Shown: positions 35,751-44,670 of the stretch, piece by piece
Numbering within the stretch: position 1 is the first letter of the stretch
Layout: every line of letters starts with the position of its first letter
NCBI RefSeq assembly: GCF_900604535.1
Contig: NZ_UWOT01000011.1
Location: 1-64,000, forward strand
Direction: 5' to 3'
DNA length: 64,000 bases
Source of the DNA: Romboutsia_E sp900604535
GTDB lineage: Bacteria; Bacillota; Clostridia; Peptostreptococcales; Peptostreptococcaceae
The notes under the pieces: model-generated
What the model saw: the letters and a program-made list of their open reading frames with translations, nothing else
What the model was told of the DNA's origin: nothing
Databases searched by the model: none
Position numbers and translations under genes: made by a program

Positions 35751-37652
35751 ATGAATTGTAATAGTTGTAAAATGTGTAAGAGTGCAGATGAAAGGCTGCA
35801 AACTTTTGTATCTACTAAAGAATTTGACACGGCATTTCATAGAACTGAGCAGCAAAAACAAAAGTGTGGGTTTGGTCTTCAAGGTGTCTGTTGTAGGTTA
35901 TGCGCAAATGGACCTTGTAGGATAACTCCTAAATCACCAAAAGGAATTTGTGGAGCTGATGCAGATACAATAGTAGCTAGAAATTTTCTAAGAGCTGTAT
36001 CATCAGGATCTGCTTGTTATATTCATGTAGTAGAAAACACTGCTTTAAATTTAAAACATATAGGGGAGACAAAAGGCATAATAAAGAGTGAAAAAGCCTT
36101 AAATTATCTAGCACAAAAACTAGGGATAGAGGAAAATAATAAATATGAAAAATGCATAAAAATATCAAACGCAGTTCTAAATGATTTATATAAACCAAGA
36201 TTTGAAAAAATGGAATTAGTAGAAAAAATAGCATATAAACCTAGAGTAGAAAAGTGGAAAGCACTTGGTATAATGCCTGGTGGAGCAAAATCAGAAGTTT
36301 TTGATGGAGTAGTGAAATCTTCAACAAACTTAAATAGCGATCCAGTTGATATGTTAATGAATTGTTTAAGTCTAGGAATTTCAACAGGACTATATGGATT
36401 AACATTGACAAATCTTCTAAATGACATAATGTTAGGTGATCCAGTAATAAGAATGGCTCCAGTAGGGTTTAGAGTAATAGATGAAGATTATATAAATATA
36501 ATGATAACAGGACACCAACATTCAATATTTACAAGTTTCCAAGATAAATTAACACAACCAGAAATAGTGAAATTAGCAAAAAATGCAGGTGCAAAAGGAT
36601 TTAGATTAGTAGGATGTACTTGTGTAGGTCAAGATTTGCAGTTAAGAGGTGAGCACTATCAAGATATATTTGCAGGTCATGCAGGAAATAATTTTACAAG
36701 TGAAGCGGTTTTATCAACTGGGGCAATAGATATGGTTGTTTCAGAATTTAACTGTACAATACCAGGATTAGAGCCAATTGCGGATTCCTTACAAGTAAAA
36801 ATGATGTGCTTAGATGATGTCGCTAAAAAGAAGAATGCAGAATATATTTATTTGGATAGAAATAAATATGATGAAATAGATATGAAGTTAATTAACGAAG
36901 CATTAGATTCTTATAAAACAAGAAGAGGAAGTGTTCAAATAGATATACCTAAAGATCACGGTTATGAAGAGTCTTTAACAGGTGTAAGTGAAAAGAATTT
37001 AAAAGATTTCTTAGGAAACTCTTGGAAGCCACTTGTAGATTTAATTGCAGATGGAACTATAAAGGGAATAGCAGCTATAGTAGGATGTTCGAATATGACA
37101 GCAGGTGGACATGATATAAATACAGTAGAGCTAACTAAAGAATTAATAAAGAGAGACATTATAGTTTTGTCTGCAGGATGTTCAACAGGTGGACTTGAGA
37201 ATGTAGGTTTTATGTCTTTAGGAGCTGAAGAATTAGCGGGAGAAAATTTAAAATTAGTATGCAAAAAATTAGGAATACCACCAGTATTAAACTTTGGTCC
37301 ATGTCTAGCAATTGGTAGATTAGAAATAGTAGCAACAGAATTAGCTGAATATATGGGTGTAGATTTACCGCAATTACCATTAGTATTATCAGCTCCACAA
37401 TGGTTAGAAGAGCAAGCATTAGCTGATGGAGCATTTGGATTAGCACTAGGCTTACCATTACACTTAGCATTACCTCCATTTATAACAGGAAGTAAATTAG
37501 TTACAGAAGTATTAACAGAATCACTAAAAGATATAACAGGTGGTAATGTAATAGTAAATCCAGATCCTAAATCAACAGCTGATCAACTAGTGGAAATAAT
37601 AGTAGATAGAAGACAAAAACTTGGATTAAAGGAAGTGGAAGTCTATGCATAG
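35751..37652 (+). CDS. cooS: Anaerobic carbon monoxide dehydrogenase catalytic subunit
   Basis: Ni-Fe enzyme oxidising CO to CO2 with two electrons, 633 residues, CooS type. Cys39 and Cys47 fit the bridging D-cluster; Cys48, Cys51, Cys56 and Cys67 fit the B-cluster. The C-cluster ligands can be followed as GHQHS (about 254-258), GCTCVG, FNCTIPG, VGCSNM, AGCSTGG and FGPCLA. All appear present, so the enzyme should be active. Three extra cysteines (Cys3, Cys6, Cys9) precede the first cluster. The last eight bases overlap the ferredoxin gene. There are no acetyl-CoA synthase genes beside it, so it may serve CO oxidation or CO2 reduction with the two downstream proteins. Confidence 0.97.
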   Translation: MNCNSCKMCKSADERLQTFVSTKEFDTAFHRTEQQKQKCGFGLQGVCCRLCANGPCRITPKSPKGICGADADTIVARNFLRAVSSGSACYIHVVENTALNLKHIGETKGIIKSEKALNYLAQKLGIEENNKYEKCIKISNAVLNDLYKPRFEKMELVEKIAYKPRVEKWKALGIMPGGAKSEVFDGVVKSSTNLNSDPVDMLMNCLSLGISTGLYGLTLTNLLNDIMLGDPVIRMAPVGFRVIDEDYINIMITGHQHSIFTSFQDKLTQPEIVKLAKNAGAKGFRLVGCTCVGQDLQLRGEHYQDIFAGHAGNNFTSEAVLSTGAIDMVVSEFNCTIPGLEPIADSLQVKMMCLDDVAKKKNAEYIYLDRNKYDEIDMKLINEALDSYKTRRGSVQIDIPKDHGYEESLTGVSEKNLKDFLGNSWKPLVDLIADGTIKGIAAIVGCSNMTAGGHDINTVELTKELIKRDIIVLSAGCSTGGLENVGFMSLGAEELAGENLKLVCKKLGIPPVLNFGPCLAIGRLEIVATELAEYMGVDLPQLPLVLSAPQWLEEQALADGAFGLALGLPLHLALPPFITGSKLVTEVLTESLKDITGGNVIVNPDPKSTADQLVEIIVDRRQKLGLKEVEVYA

Positions 37653-38100
37653 AATTTTAATAAATAAAGATTTATGTGCAGGATGCAAAAGTTGTATTTT
37701 AGGATGTATGCTAAAGCATAGTAATGTTGAAAATATATATTTTTTAGATTTAGAAGATAAAGATAATGAAAGTATGGGGCATATAGAGCTTGATAAATAT
37801 AGTAAACCTGTTCCTATATTTTGTAGACACTGTGAAGAACCAGAGTGTGTAATTACTTGCATGAGTGGTGCTATGAAAAAAGATAAAGAAACTGGTATAG
37901 TTTCATACGATGATAAAAAATGTGGTTCATGCTATATGTGTATTATGTCATGTCCTTATGGACTTTTAAAAGTTGATGATAGAACCAAGAAAAATATATT
38001 AAAATGTGATTTATGCAAAGATGAGGAACTCCCTAGATGTGTAGCTAGTTGTCCTACGGGAGCAATAGAGTTACAAAAGGAGGAAATTTATGCTGAGTAA
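37645..38100 (+). CDS. cooF: CooF-like 4[4Fe-4S] ferredoxin
   Basis: Electron acceptor for CooS, 151 residues. Four cysteine groups can be seen: CAGCKSCILGC, CRHCEEPECVITC, CGSCYMCIMSCPYG and CDLCKDEELPRCVASCPTG, fitting four 4Fe-4S clusters of the DMSO-reductase/HycB type. It overlaps cooS by eight bases and the oxidoreductase by 11, so the three proteins are made together. The symbol is by analogy with Rhodospirillum and Carboxydothermus CooF. Confidence 0.88.
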   Translation: MHRILINKDLCAGCKSCILGCMLKHSNVENIYFLDLEDKDNESMGHIELDKYSKPVPIFCRHCEEPECVITCMSGAMKKDKETGIVSYDDKKCGSCYMCIMSCPYGLLKVDDRTKKNILKCDLCKDEELPRCVASCPTGAIELQKEEIYAE

Positions 38101-39328
38101 AAAAGAGTATATTATATTAGGCGCTAGTGCCGCAGGAATAAATGCAGCTAAAACATTAAGGGAATTAGACTCATATTCAAATATAACTATAATTTCAAAA
38201 GATGATAAGGTTTATTCGCGTTGTATGCTACATCATGTAATTTCAGGTCATAGAAGTATAGAAGATATCAGTTTTATAGAAGAAAGTTTTATGAGAGATA
38301 ATAATATAAAATGGATAAAAGGTAAAATAGTTAAGAATATAGATATATATAATAAAAAGGTTATTATTAATGATGATAGTGTACCATATGATAATCTACT
38401 AATAGCAACAGGAGCATCATCATTCATACCTCTAATAAAAAATATAAAAGAAGGTAGAAATATATATTCATTAAGAAATATAGATGATGTATACAATATA
38501 AAGGATAAGTTAATTAATTCAAAAAAAGTAGCTATAATAGGGGCAGGTCTTATAGGAATAGATGCATTAACAGGTATAATAGAATATAAAGATTTAGACA
38601 TATCATTAATATATCCTAGTGAGTTTATATTAGATAGACAGTTAGATAAGTATTCATCTAAAGTATATGAAGAAGAATTCATAAAAAAGGGTATAAATTT
38701 ACATTCAAACAGCACTATAAGTGAGATTACATTAGATAATAACAACAATGTTTCAGGTGTTAGATTAAATGATGGAAGTGTTGTTGATTGTGATTTATTA
38801 ATAGTAGCTACAGGAGTTGTTCCAAATAGTGATTTTATAAGTGGAACAGATATAGAATATGATAGAGGTATAGTAATAAATAATAAATGTGAAACTTCAG
38901 TAAAAGATATTTATGCAGCAGGGGATGTGATTGGAAAAAATGCAATTTGGCCTTTAGCAGTAAAACAAGGTATAGTAGCTGCAAATAATATGGCAGGTAA
39001 AGAAAAATTGCTAGATGATAACTTTACATTCAAAAACAGTATGAACTTTATGGGTATACCGACAATATCATTAGGTATTGTAAATCCACAAGATGATAGT
39101 TATAATACTACAACTAGAAATGACGATGATGGATATAGAAAGTTTGTATATAAAGATAATATAATATATGGATTTATAGCCCAAGGGGATATTTCATATA
39201 CAGGAGTTATAACTCAATTAATAAAAAATAAAATAGAAATCGATAATTTAGAAGATATAATATTTGATATAGGATACTCAGATTTCTTTTCAATGAAAGA
39301 AAATGGAGAGTTTGAATATAGTATTTAA
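38090..39328 (+). CDS. FAD/NAD(P)-dependent oxidoreductase of the CO dehydrogenase operon
   Basis: A 412-residue pyridine nucleotide-disulfide oxidoreductase family protein. It has an N-terminal FAD dinucleotide fold (YIILGASAAGINAAKTL), a second NAD(P) fold near 145 (KVAIIGAGLIGIDAL), and the FAD-binding TSVKDIYAAGDV near 270. No redox-active CxxxxC disulfide is present, so it resembles rubredoxin or ferredoxin reductases. In CODH clusters of this type it is thought to pass electrons from CooF to NAD(P)+. AAAGGAGG lies within the end of the ferredoxin gene. A terminator closes the operon. Confidence 0.9.
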   Translation: MLSKKEYIILGASAAGINAAKTLRELDSYSNITIISKDDKVYSRCMLHHVISGHRSIEDISFIEESFMRDNNIKWIKGKIVKNIDIYNKKVIINDDSVPYDNLLIATGASSFIPLIKNIKEGRNIYSLRNIDDVYNIKDKLINSKKVAIIGAGLIGIDALTGIIEYKDLDISLIYPSEFILDRQLDKYSSKVYEEEFIKKGINLHSNSTISEITLDNNNNVSGVRLNDGSVVDCDLLIVATGVVPNSDFISGTDIEYDRGIVINNKCETSVKDIYAAGDVIGKNAIWPLAVKQGIVAANNMAGKEKLLDDNFTFKNSMNFMGIPTISLGIVNPQDDSYNTTTRNDDDGYRKFVYKDNIIYGFIAQGDISYTGVITQLIKNKIEIDNLEDIIFDIGYSDFFSMKENGEFEYSI

Positions 39329-39338
39329 TTGACAAGAA

Positions 39339-39373
39339 AATGACTATAATAAGAATTATAGTCGTTTTTAATA
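39339..39373 (+). terminator. Terminator of the coo operon
   Basis: AATGACTATAAT, four-base loop, ATTATAGTCGTT (one G:U), followed by TTTT. Confidence 0.82.
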
Positions 39374-39449
39374 TTTATATTTAAATTAAAAATTATGCCC
39401 ATTTTTAATCCGAATTATGCACATAAAAATAGGAAAAGCTAGAAAAAAC

Positions 39450-39478
39450 TTTACTTCTCCTTGAAATTACTATATAAT
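39450..39478 (+). promoter_or_regulatory. Candidate sigma-A promoter of the NlpC/P60 gene
   Basis: TTTACT (39450-39455), 17 bp, perfect TATAAT (39473-39478). It would give an unusually long leader of about 200 bases. The rest of 39374-39685 is AT-rich with only a small hairpin ATCTT-ATAC-AAGAT and no gene. Confidence 0.45.
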
Positions 39479-39685
39479 TTAATTAAAACAAATTTTGGAT
39501 AAAATAAGTTAATTTAACTTTTGATAAAAATCTTATACAAGATGTAAATTTTTATTTTGTTTCGCTAACATAAGAATACTATAAAATTTAAAAAAATAAA
39601 TTACAAATTAGTTACAAATTTACTACAATCTTGTGTATTAGTATTTTATCCTTGCATTTATAGTGAATTTTAGGAGGAAGTATAT

Positions 39686-40777
39686 ATGAAGAGAAAAATA
39701 TTAGTACCTATGTTTGCATCAGTAATGGCAATATCATCAATGACTGCAGTAGTAAATGCAGATGAAGTTAAGCCTGCTGAAAATATAGAAGATAAAACTA
39801 GCCAAGGTGCTATAGATTTAGATGAATATAAAGAAATTACATATAAAAAAGCAACTGTTAAAGATGGAGTTGCTGTAAAAATAAGAAATGAAGGTTCTGT
39901 AAAGCTTGTAGCTTATACAGGAGATGAGTTTAAAGTTTTAGCTACTCAAGGAGATTGGGTTGAAGTTTCTGTAGGAGATGAAAAAGGATGGATTCCATCA
40001 AGATATGTTGATGTAGAATCTGCTTCAGCTTTTGTTACAGAAGAAAAAGTTAATTTTAGAAAAGAATCAAATACAGATTCTGAAATAATAGAAGAATTAA
40101 CTAAAGGAACTGAACTACAAGTAGTTGAGGTTCAAGATGAATGGATAAAAGTAAAAAATGGTGAAGAAGAAGGATATGTAAATGCAAATTATGTATCAGA
40201 TGAAGCGCCTGTAATAGAAGAAGTTGTTGTTGAAGATCAAGCTATAAATACAGTTTCAACAACTCAAAACTCTAACTCAAATATTCAAACTACAAACAAT
40301 GTTACAAATAACACTACGAATAATGCTACAAACAATACATCAAGCAATCAAAATAGTAGTTCATCAAATAAAATAGAACAAAGTAACACAAATGTTCCAG
40401 CTGCAAATACATCATTAGCTCAAGCAGTTGTTAACTTAGCGTACTCTAAGATAGGATCTCCATACGTATGGGGTGCAGAAGGTCCAAATAGCTTTGACTG
40501 TTCAGGATTAACTTCTTATGTATATAAGAATGCTGCAGGAATATCTATACCTAGGTCGTCATCTGCTCAGTCTACATATGGGACAACTGTAAGTAAAGCT
40601 AATTTACAACCAGGAGACTTAGTATTTTTCGGAAGTGGAAGTGTAAGTCACGTTGGTATATATATAGGTGGTGGAAATATGATACATTCACCTAAACCAG
40701 GAGAAACTGTAAAGATAACTAGTATAAATTCTTCTTATTATACGAATAGATTTATAACTGCGAAGAGAGTTTTATAA
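39686..40777 (+). CDS. Secreted SH3-domain NlpC/P60 peptidoglycan hydrolase
   Basis: A 363-residue exported endopeptidase. Signal peptide at 1-25 (cleavage after VVNA), two bacterial SH3 wall-binding domains (about 50-112 and 118-172) and a low-complexity Asn/Ser/Thr linker (about 186-248). A C-terminal NlpC/P60 domain follows, with catalytic Cys in DCSGL near 272, His in SHVGIY near 322 and a third polar residue in NMIHSP near 334. This class cleaves stem peptides in cell separation or turnover. AGGAGG precedes ATG 39686. It is monocistronic with its own terminator. Confidence 0.94.
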   Translation: MKRKILVPMFASVMAISSMTAVVNADEVKPAENIEDKTSQGAIDLDEYKEITYKKATVKDGVAVKIRNEGSVKLVAYTGDEFKVLATQGDWVEVSVGDEKGWIPSRYVDVESASAFVTEEKVNFRKESNTDSEIIEELTKGTELQVVEVQDEWIKVKNGEEEGYVNANYVSDEAPVIEEVVVEDQAINTVSTTQNSNSNIQTTNNVTNNTTNNATNNTSSNQNSSSSNKIEQSNTNVPAANTSLAQAVVNLAYSKIGSPYVWGAEGPNSFDCSGLTSYVYKNAAGISIPRSSSAQSTYGTTVSKANLQPGDLVFFGSGSVSHVGIYIGGGNMIHSPKPGETVKITSINSSYYTNRFITAKRVL

Positions 40778-40791
40778 TAGAATAATAAATT

Positions 40792-40832
40792 AAAGGGATG
40801 CTAAAATTTAATGTTAGCATCCTTTTTTTTAA
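40792..40832 (+). terminator. Terminator after the NlpC/P60 gene
   Basis: AAGGGATGCTAA, short loop, TTAGCATCC, then eight T residues. Confidence 0.9.
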
Positions 40833-40849
40833 TAAATTCTGTTAACATA

Positions 40850-40878
40850 TTGACATAGATTTATAAAAATGATAACCT
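40850..40878 (+). promoter_or_regulatory. Candidate promoter of the pyr operon
   Basis: Perfect TTGACA (40850-40855) with a poor -10 TAACCT (40873-40878) at 17 bp. It would start about 20 bases before the PyrR-binding hairpin. Confidence 0.45.
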
Positions 40879-40900
40879 TACTTAAAGAATAAAATACTTT

Positions 40901-40926
40901 TAATTTTAGTCCAGAGAGGCTAAAAA
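40901..40926 (+). promoter_or_regulatory. PyrR-binding RNA hairpin in the pyrB leader
   Basis: AGTCCAGAGAGGCT (40908-40921) matches the conserved PyrR recognition loop (UCCAGAGAGG), and the flanks TTTTAG and CTAAAA form its stem. It lies immediately upstream of the pyrB ribosome binding site AAGGAGG (40927-40933). No terminator hairpin lies between it and pyrB, so control is probably at translation start, not by attenuation. Confidence 0.8.
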
Positions 40927-40942
40927 AGGAGGAACTAATAAA

Positions 40943-41878
40943 ATGTTAAAATCAAGGAATTTAATCCAACCAGAAGACTTTTCTGTTGAGGAAATAGATG
41001 AAATATTAGAATTATCTCAAAAAATAATTGATAATCCGTCAAATTATTCCCGTATATGTGAAGGTAAATTAATGGCTACATTGTTTTATGAGCCATCAAC
41101 AAGAACAAGATTAAGCTTTGAAGCAGCGATGAAAAGATTAGGTGGTCAAGTAATAGGTTTTTCTGAACCAAATTCATCATCAGTATCAAAAGGAGAATCT
41201 CTAGGAGATACAATGAAAACTGTATCAAACTATGTTGATTTAATAGTTATGAGGCATCCTCAATTTGGAGCAGCAAATGAAGCTATAAAATATACTGAAG
41301 TACCTTTTATAAACGCGGGAGATGGAGGAAATCAACATCCAACTCAAACACTTACCGATTTACTTACAATAAAGTCACTTAAAGGAAATTTAGAAAATCA
41401 CACAATTGGTATATGCGGAGACTTAAAAAATGGAAGAACAGTACATTCTTTAGTTAAAGCAATGGCTAGATACAAAAATACAAAATTTGTATTTATAGCA
41501 CCTAATGAACTTAAGATGCCTGATTATATAAAAGATGCTATAAAAGGACATGAATACTATGAAACTAATAGCTTAGATGAAGTTATTGATAGATTAGACG
41601 TACTGTATATGACCAGAGTTCAACAAGAAAGATTTGAAGATAAAGCTGAGTATGAAAGATTAAAAGATTATTACATACTAAATGTACCAAAACTTAGTAA
41701 TGCTAAAGAAGATATGTTAGTTATGCATCCATTACCAAGAGTAAATGAGATAGATACTGATGTAGATACTGATGAAAGAGCAGTTTATTTTAAGCAAGCT
41801 AAGTTTGGGATGTTTGTAAGAATGGCTTTGATAACAAAACTTTTAAAATTGAATTTAGAGGTGAGCACAAATGAGTAA
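40943..41878 (+). CDS. pyrB: Aspartate carbamoyltransferase catalytic chain
   Basis: Joins carbamoyl phosphate and aspartate, the committed step of pyrimidine synthesis. The 311 residues have the carbamoyl-phosphate motif PSTRTRLSFE near 50-59 and HPTQTLTD near 131-138. No pyrI regulatory subunit is adjacent in this window. It is the first gene of pyrBCKDE; its stop overlaps the pyrC start by eight bases. Its ribosome binding site abuts a PyrR-binding hairpin. Confidence 0.97.
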   Translation: MLKSRNLIQPEDFSVEEIDEILELSQKIIDNPSNYSRICEGKLMATLFYEPSTRTRLSFEAAMKRLGGQVIGFSEPNSSSVSKGESLGDTMKTVSNYVDLIVMRHPQFGAANEAIKYTEVPFINAGDGGNQHPTQTLTDLLTIKSLKGNLENHTIGICGDLKNGRTVHSLVKAMARYKNTKFVFIAPNELKMPDYIKDAIKGHEYYETNSLDEVIDRLDVLYMTRVQQERFEDKAEYERLKDYYILNVPKLSNAKEDMLVMHPLPRVNEIDTDVDTDERAVYFKQAKFGMFVRMALITKLLKLNLEVSTNE

Positions 41879-43040
41879 CATATTATTTAGAAATGTTAGA
41901 ATTGTAGATGTTAAAAAAGACTTTAAGGCGGATTTACTTGTATCGAATGGAGTAATTTCAAAAATAGATCAAAAAATAGAAATAAAAAATGAGAGTGTAA
42001 ATATAGTAGATGGAAATGGGTACGTATTAATGCCTTCTTTTATAGACTTACATACACACTTAAGAGACCCGGGGCTGACACATAAAGAAGACTTAGAAAC
42101 AGGTCAAATGGCTGCTTTAAAAGGTGGATTTACAGTACTTTGTCCAATGGCAAATACAAAGCCGGTTTGTGATAATAAAGAGGTCATGGAATATATACTT
42201 AATAAAGCAAAAGAATTAGATTTATGCGAAATAAAGCAAGTATGCGCAATAACTAAAGATTTAGATGGTCAAGAAATGATAGATATAGCATCAATGAGAA
42301 AGTATACAGATTTATTCTCAGATGATGGATATACATTATTTAATGAAGAAATTATGAAAGAAACTTTAAGATTATCATCTCAATTGGACTTTAAAGTATT
42401 AACTCATTGTCAACCAGAGTATGAAATAGTACAAAGAGACTTAAAGATGCTAAAGGAAGTTGGCGGAAACTTACATATATGCCATATAAGTTTAGAAGAT
42501 ACTTTAAATGAAATTAAAAAATATAAGAATGAAGGATATAAGTTTACTTGTGAAGTTGGTCCACACCATATATATGGTTATGGATTAGATTATAAAGTAA
42601 ATCCAGCATTTGCTAAGGAAGAAGATATGAAATCTTTAATAGAGGGAATTAAAGATGGATATATAGATATGATAGGAACAGACCATGCGCCTCACACTGA
42701 AGATGACAAAAAAGCAGGTTCTCCAGGGATATCTAATATAGAAGTAGCATTTGCAATGGTTAATAAGGTATTTAAAGAAAATGAAATATCTTTAAATAAA
42801 TTAAGTGAGATGATGAGTGCTAATCCTGCAAAACTTCTTGGATTAAATCAAGGATTAATAGAAGAAGGATTAAAAGCAGATTTAGTTTTAATAGATGAAA
42901 ATGAAGAAGATGTAATAGATACATCTAAGTTCGTATCTAAAGGTAAAAACAATCCTTTCAATAATCAAAAGATTATAGGCAAAGTAATTATGACAATAAG
43001 AGATGGTAAAATAGCTTACAAAGTAGAGGGGGATATGTAA
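41871..43040 (+). CDS. pyrC: Dihydroorotase (class I)
   Basis: Closes carbamoyl-aspartate to dihydroorotate. The 389-residue amidohydrolase has metal-binding His61 and His63 in DLHTHLRDPG, further histidines in THCQPEYE and HICHIS, and the aspartate in IGTDHAPHT. The class I pattern DLHTHLRDPG separates it from the E. coli-type class II enzyme. It overlaps both pyrB and pyrK, which indicates translational coupling. Confidence 0.96.
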   Translation: MSNILFRNVRIVDVKKDFKADLLVSNGVISKIDQKIEIKNESVNIVDGNGYVLMPSFIDLHTHLRDPGLTHKEDLETGQMAALKGGFTVLCPMANTKPVCDNKEVMEYILNKAKELDLCEIKQVCAITKDLDGQEMIDIASMRKYTDLFSDDGYTLFNEEIMKETLRLSSQLDFKVLTHCQPEYEIVQRDLKMLKEVGGNLHICHISLEDTLNEIKKYKNEGYKFTCEVGPHHIYGYGLDYKVNPAFAKEEDMKSLIEGIKDGYIDMIGTDHAPHTEDDKKAGSPGISNIEVAFAMVNKVFKENEISLNKLSEMMSANPAKLLGLNQGLIEEGLKADLVLIDENEEDVIDTSKFVSKGKNNPFNNQKIIGKVIMTIRDGKIAYKVEGDM

Positions 43041-43726
43041 TGTATAAAGTTCTAGAAAATAGATATGTAGGGGAAGATATGTATCTAATGAGAGTGGAAG
43101 GCAACTTTAAAGGAGAAATGGGTCAATTCTATATGCTAAGAGCTTGGGACACATATCCACTTTTATCAAGACCAATAAGTATACATGATATAGATGATAA
43201 TAGTATAAGTTTCTTATATAAGGTATTTGGAGAGGGTACTGAAATTTTAAGTAGGTTAAGAGAAGGAGATACTATAAAGTTAGAGGGTCCATATGGGAAT
43301 GGTTATAGAAAGGTTGAAGGAAAGGTAGCTCTAGTAGGAGGCGGAATCGGAGTAGCCCCATTATATTTAGTTGCTAAAAATATAGAAAACTGTGATGCTT
43401 ACCTTGGATTTAGAAAAGAAGGAGTACTAATAGATAAGTATAAAGAATTATGCAAAGAAGTACATATAGCTACAGGTAATACTTTTGTAACAGATATATT
43501 AGATGTAGAAAAATATGACTATATATTAACTTGTGGACCAACACCGATGATGGAAAAAATAGTTGATATGACACAAGGAACAAACACAAAGATAATGGTA
43601 TCTTTAGAAAATCATATGGCATGTGGAGTAGGAGCTTGTTTAGTTTGTACTTGTAAAACTCAATTTGGAAATAAAAAGACTTGTAAAGATGGACCAGTAT
43701 TTTGGGGAGAGGACGTGATTTTCTAA
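43040..43726 (+). CDS. pyrK: Dihydroorotate dehydrogenase B, electron transfer subunit
   Basis: FAD and 2Fe-2S subunit that passes electrons from PyrD to NAD+. The 228 residues show the FAD-binding RPISIHD segment near 47, the NAD-binding ALVGGGIGVAPLY near 95-107 and a C-terminal 2Fe-2S group CGVGACLVCTCKT with the last ligand in KTCKDGP. It starts on the last base of pyrC and overlaps pyrD by one base. Its presence shows that this is the NAD-linked type B dehydrogenase. Confidence 0.96.
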   Translation: MYKVLENRYVGEDMYLMRVEGNFKGEMGQFYMLRAWDTYPLLSRPISIHDIDDNSISFLYKVFGEGTEILSRLREGDTIKLEGPYGNGYRKVEGKVALVGGGIGVAPLYLVAKNIENCDAYLGFRKEGVLIDKYKELCKEVHIATGNTFVTDILDVEKYDYILTCGPTPMMEKIVDMTQGTNTKIMVSLENHMACGVGACLVCTCKTQFGNKKTCKDGPVFWGEDVIF

Positions 43727-44628
43727 TGGCTAATTTAAATGTTAAGTTTGGAAATATAGACTTTAAAAATCCAGTAGTTATGGCATCAGGAACTTTTGGA
43801 TTTGGAAAAGAATATAACGAAATTTATGATATACAAAAGCTAGGTGGAGTAAGTAGCAAGGGACTTACATTAAATAAAAGATCTGGAAATGAAGGTATGA
43901 GAGTTTGTGAAACGCAATCAGGAATGATGAATAGTGTTGGACTTGAAAACCCAGGAGTACAAGGTTTTATAGATAATGAATTACAATTTTTTAAGAATTT
44001 AGATTTTGTAAGAATTGCCAATGTGGGTGGCGGAACATTAGAAGATTACATAGAAGGCGTTAAATTATTAAATGATCAACCAATAGATATGATAGAGCTT
44101 AATATATCTTGCCCAAATGTAAAAGCAGGAGGAATGGCTTTTGGTATAAAAAATGAAGTAGCAAGAGAAGTAGTAAGAGAAGTAAGGAAGGTTACAGATT
44201 TACCATTAGTAGTGAAATTATCGCCAAATGCGGAAGATATAGTTGGTATGGCTAAAGTATGTGAAGAAGAAGGTGCTGATGGAATATCTTTAGTAAATAC
44301 TTTTAAAGCAATGGCAATTGATATAAATAAAAGGAAGCCTGTTTTTGAAAATGTATATGCAGGATTATCTGGACCTGCTATAAAGCCAATAGCGCTTAGA
44401 ATGGTTCATGAAGTTTGTAATGCTGTAAATATACCAGTAATGGGAATGGGTGGAATAACAACATGGCAAGATGCTATAGAGTTTATTATGGCAGGAGCAA
44501 CATGCATACAAGTTGGAACTGCAAACTTTATTAATCCTAAGATAGGACTTGATATAATAGCTGGAATAGAAAGTTATATGGAAAGAGAAGGAATAAAAAA
44601 TTTAGACGAAATAAGAGGAATATTATAA
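43726..44628 (+). CDS. pyrD: Dihydroorotate dehydrogenase B, catalytic subunit
   Basis: FMN enzyme oxidising dihydroorotate to orotate, 300 residues from ATG 43726 (MANLNVKFGN). The start is chosen because its A overlaps the pyrK stop and GGGGAGAGG lies just upstream; an in-frame ATG at 43702 is inside pyrK. The catalytic cysteine is in NISCPNVKAGG, as in type 1B enzymes, and FMN-binding GGITTWQDA and GTANF lie near the C-terminus. It pairs with PyrK. Confidence 0.96.
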   Translation: MANLNVKFGNIDFKNPVVMASGTFGFGKEYNEIYDIQKLGGVSSKGLTLNKRSGNEGMRVCETQSGMMNSVGLENPGVQGFIDNELQFFKNLDFVRIANVGGGTLEDYIEGVKLLNDQPIDMIELNISCPNVKAGGMAFGIKNEVAREVVREVRKVTDLPLVVKLSPNAEDIVGMAKVCEEEGADGISLVNTFKAMAIDINKRKPVFENVYAGLSGPAIKPIALRMVHEVCNAVNIPVMGMGGITTWQDAIEFIMAGATCIQVGTANFINPKIGLDIIAGIESYMEREGIKNLDEIRGIL

Positions 44629-44670
44629 AAATTAAAATAAATAGACAATAAAAAATTGGAGGAAAGAATT

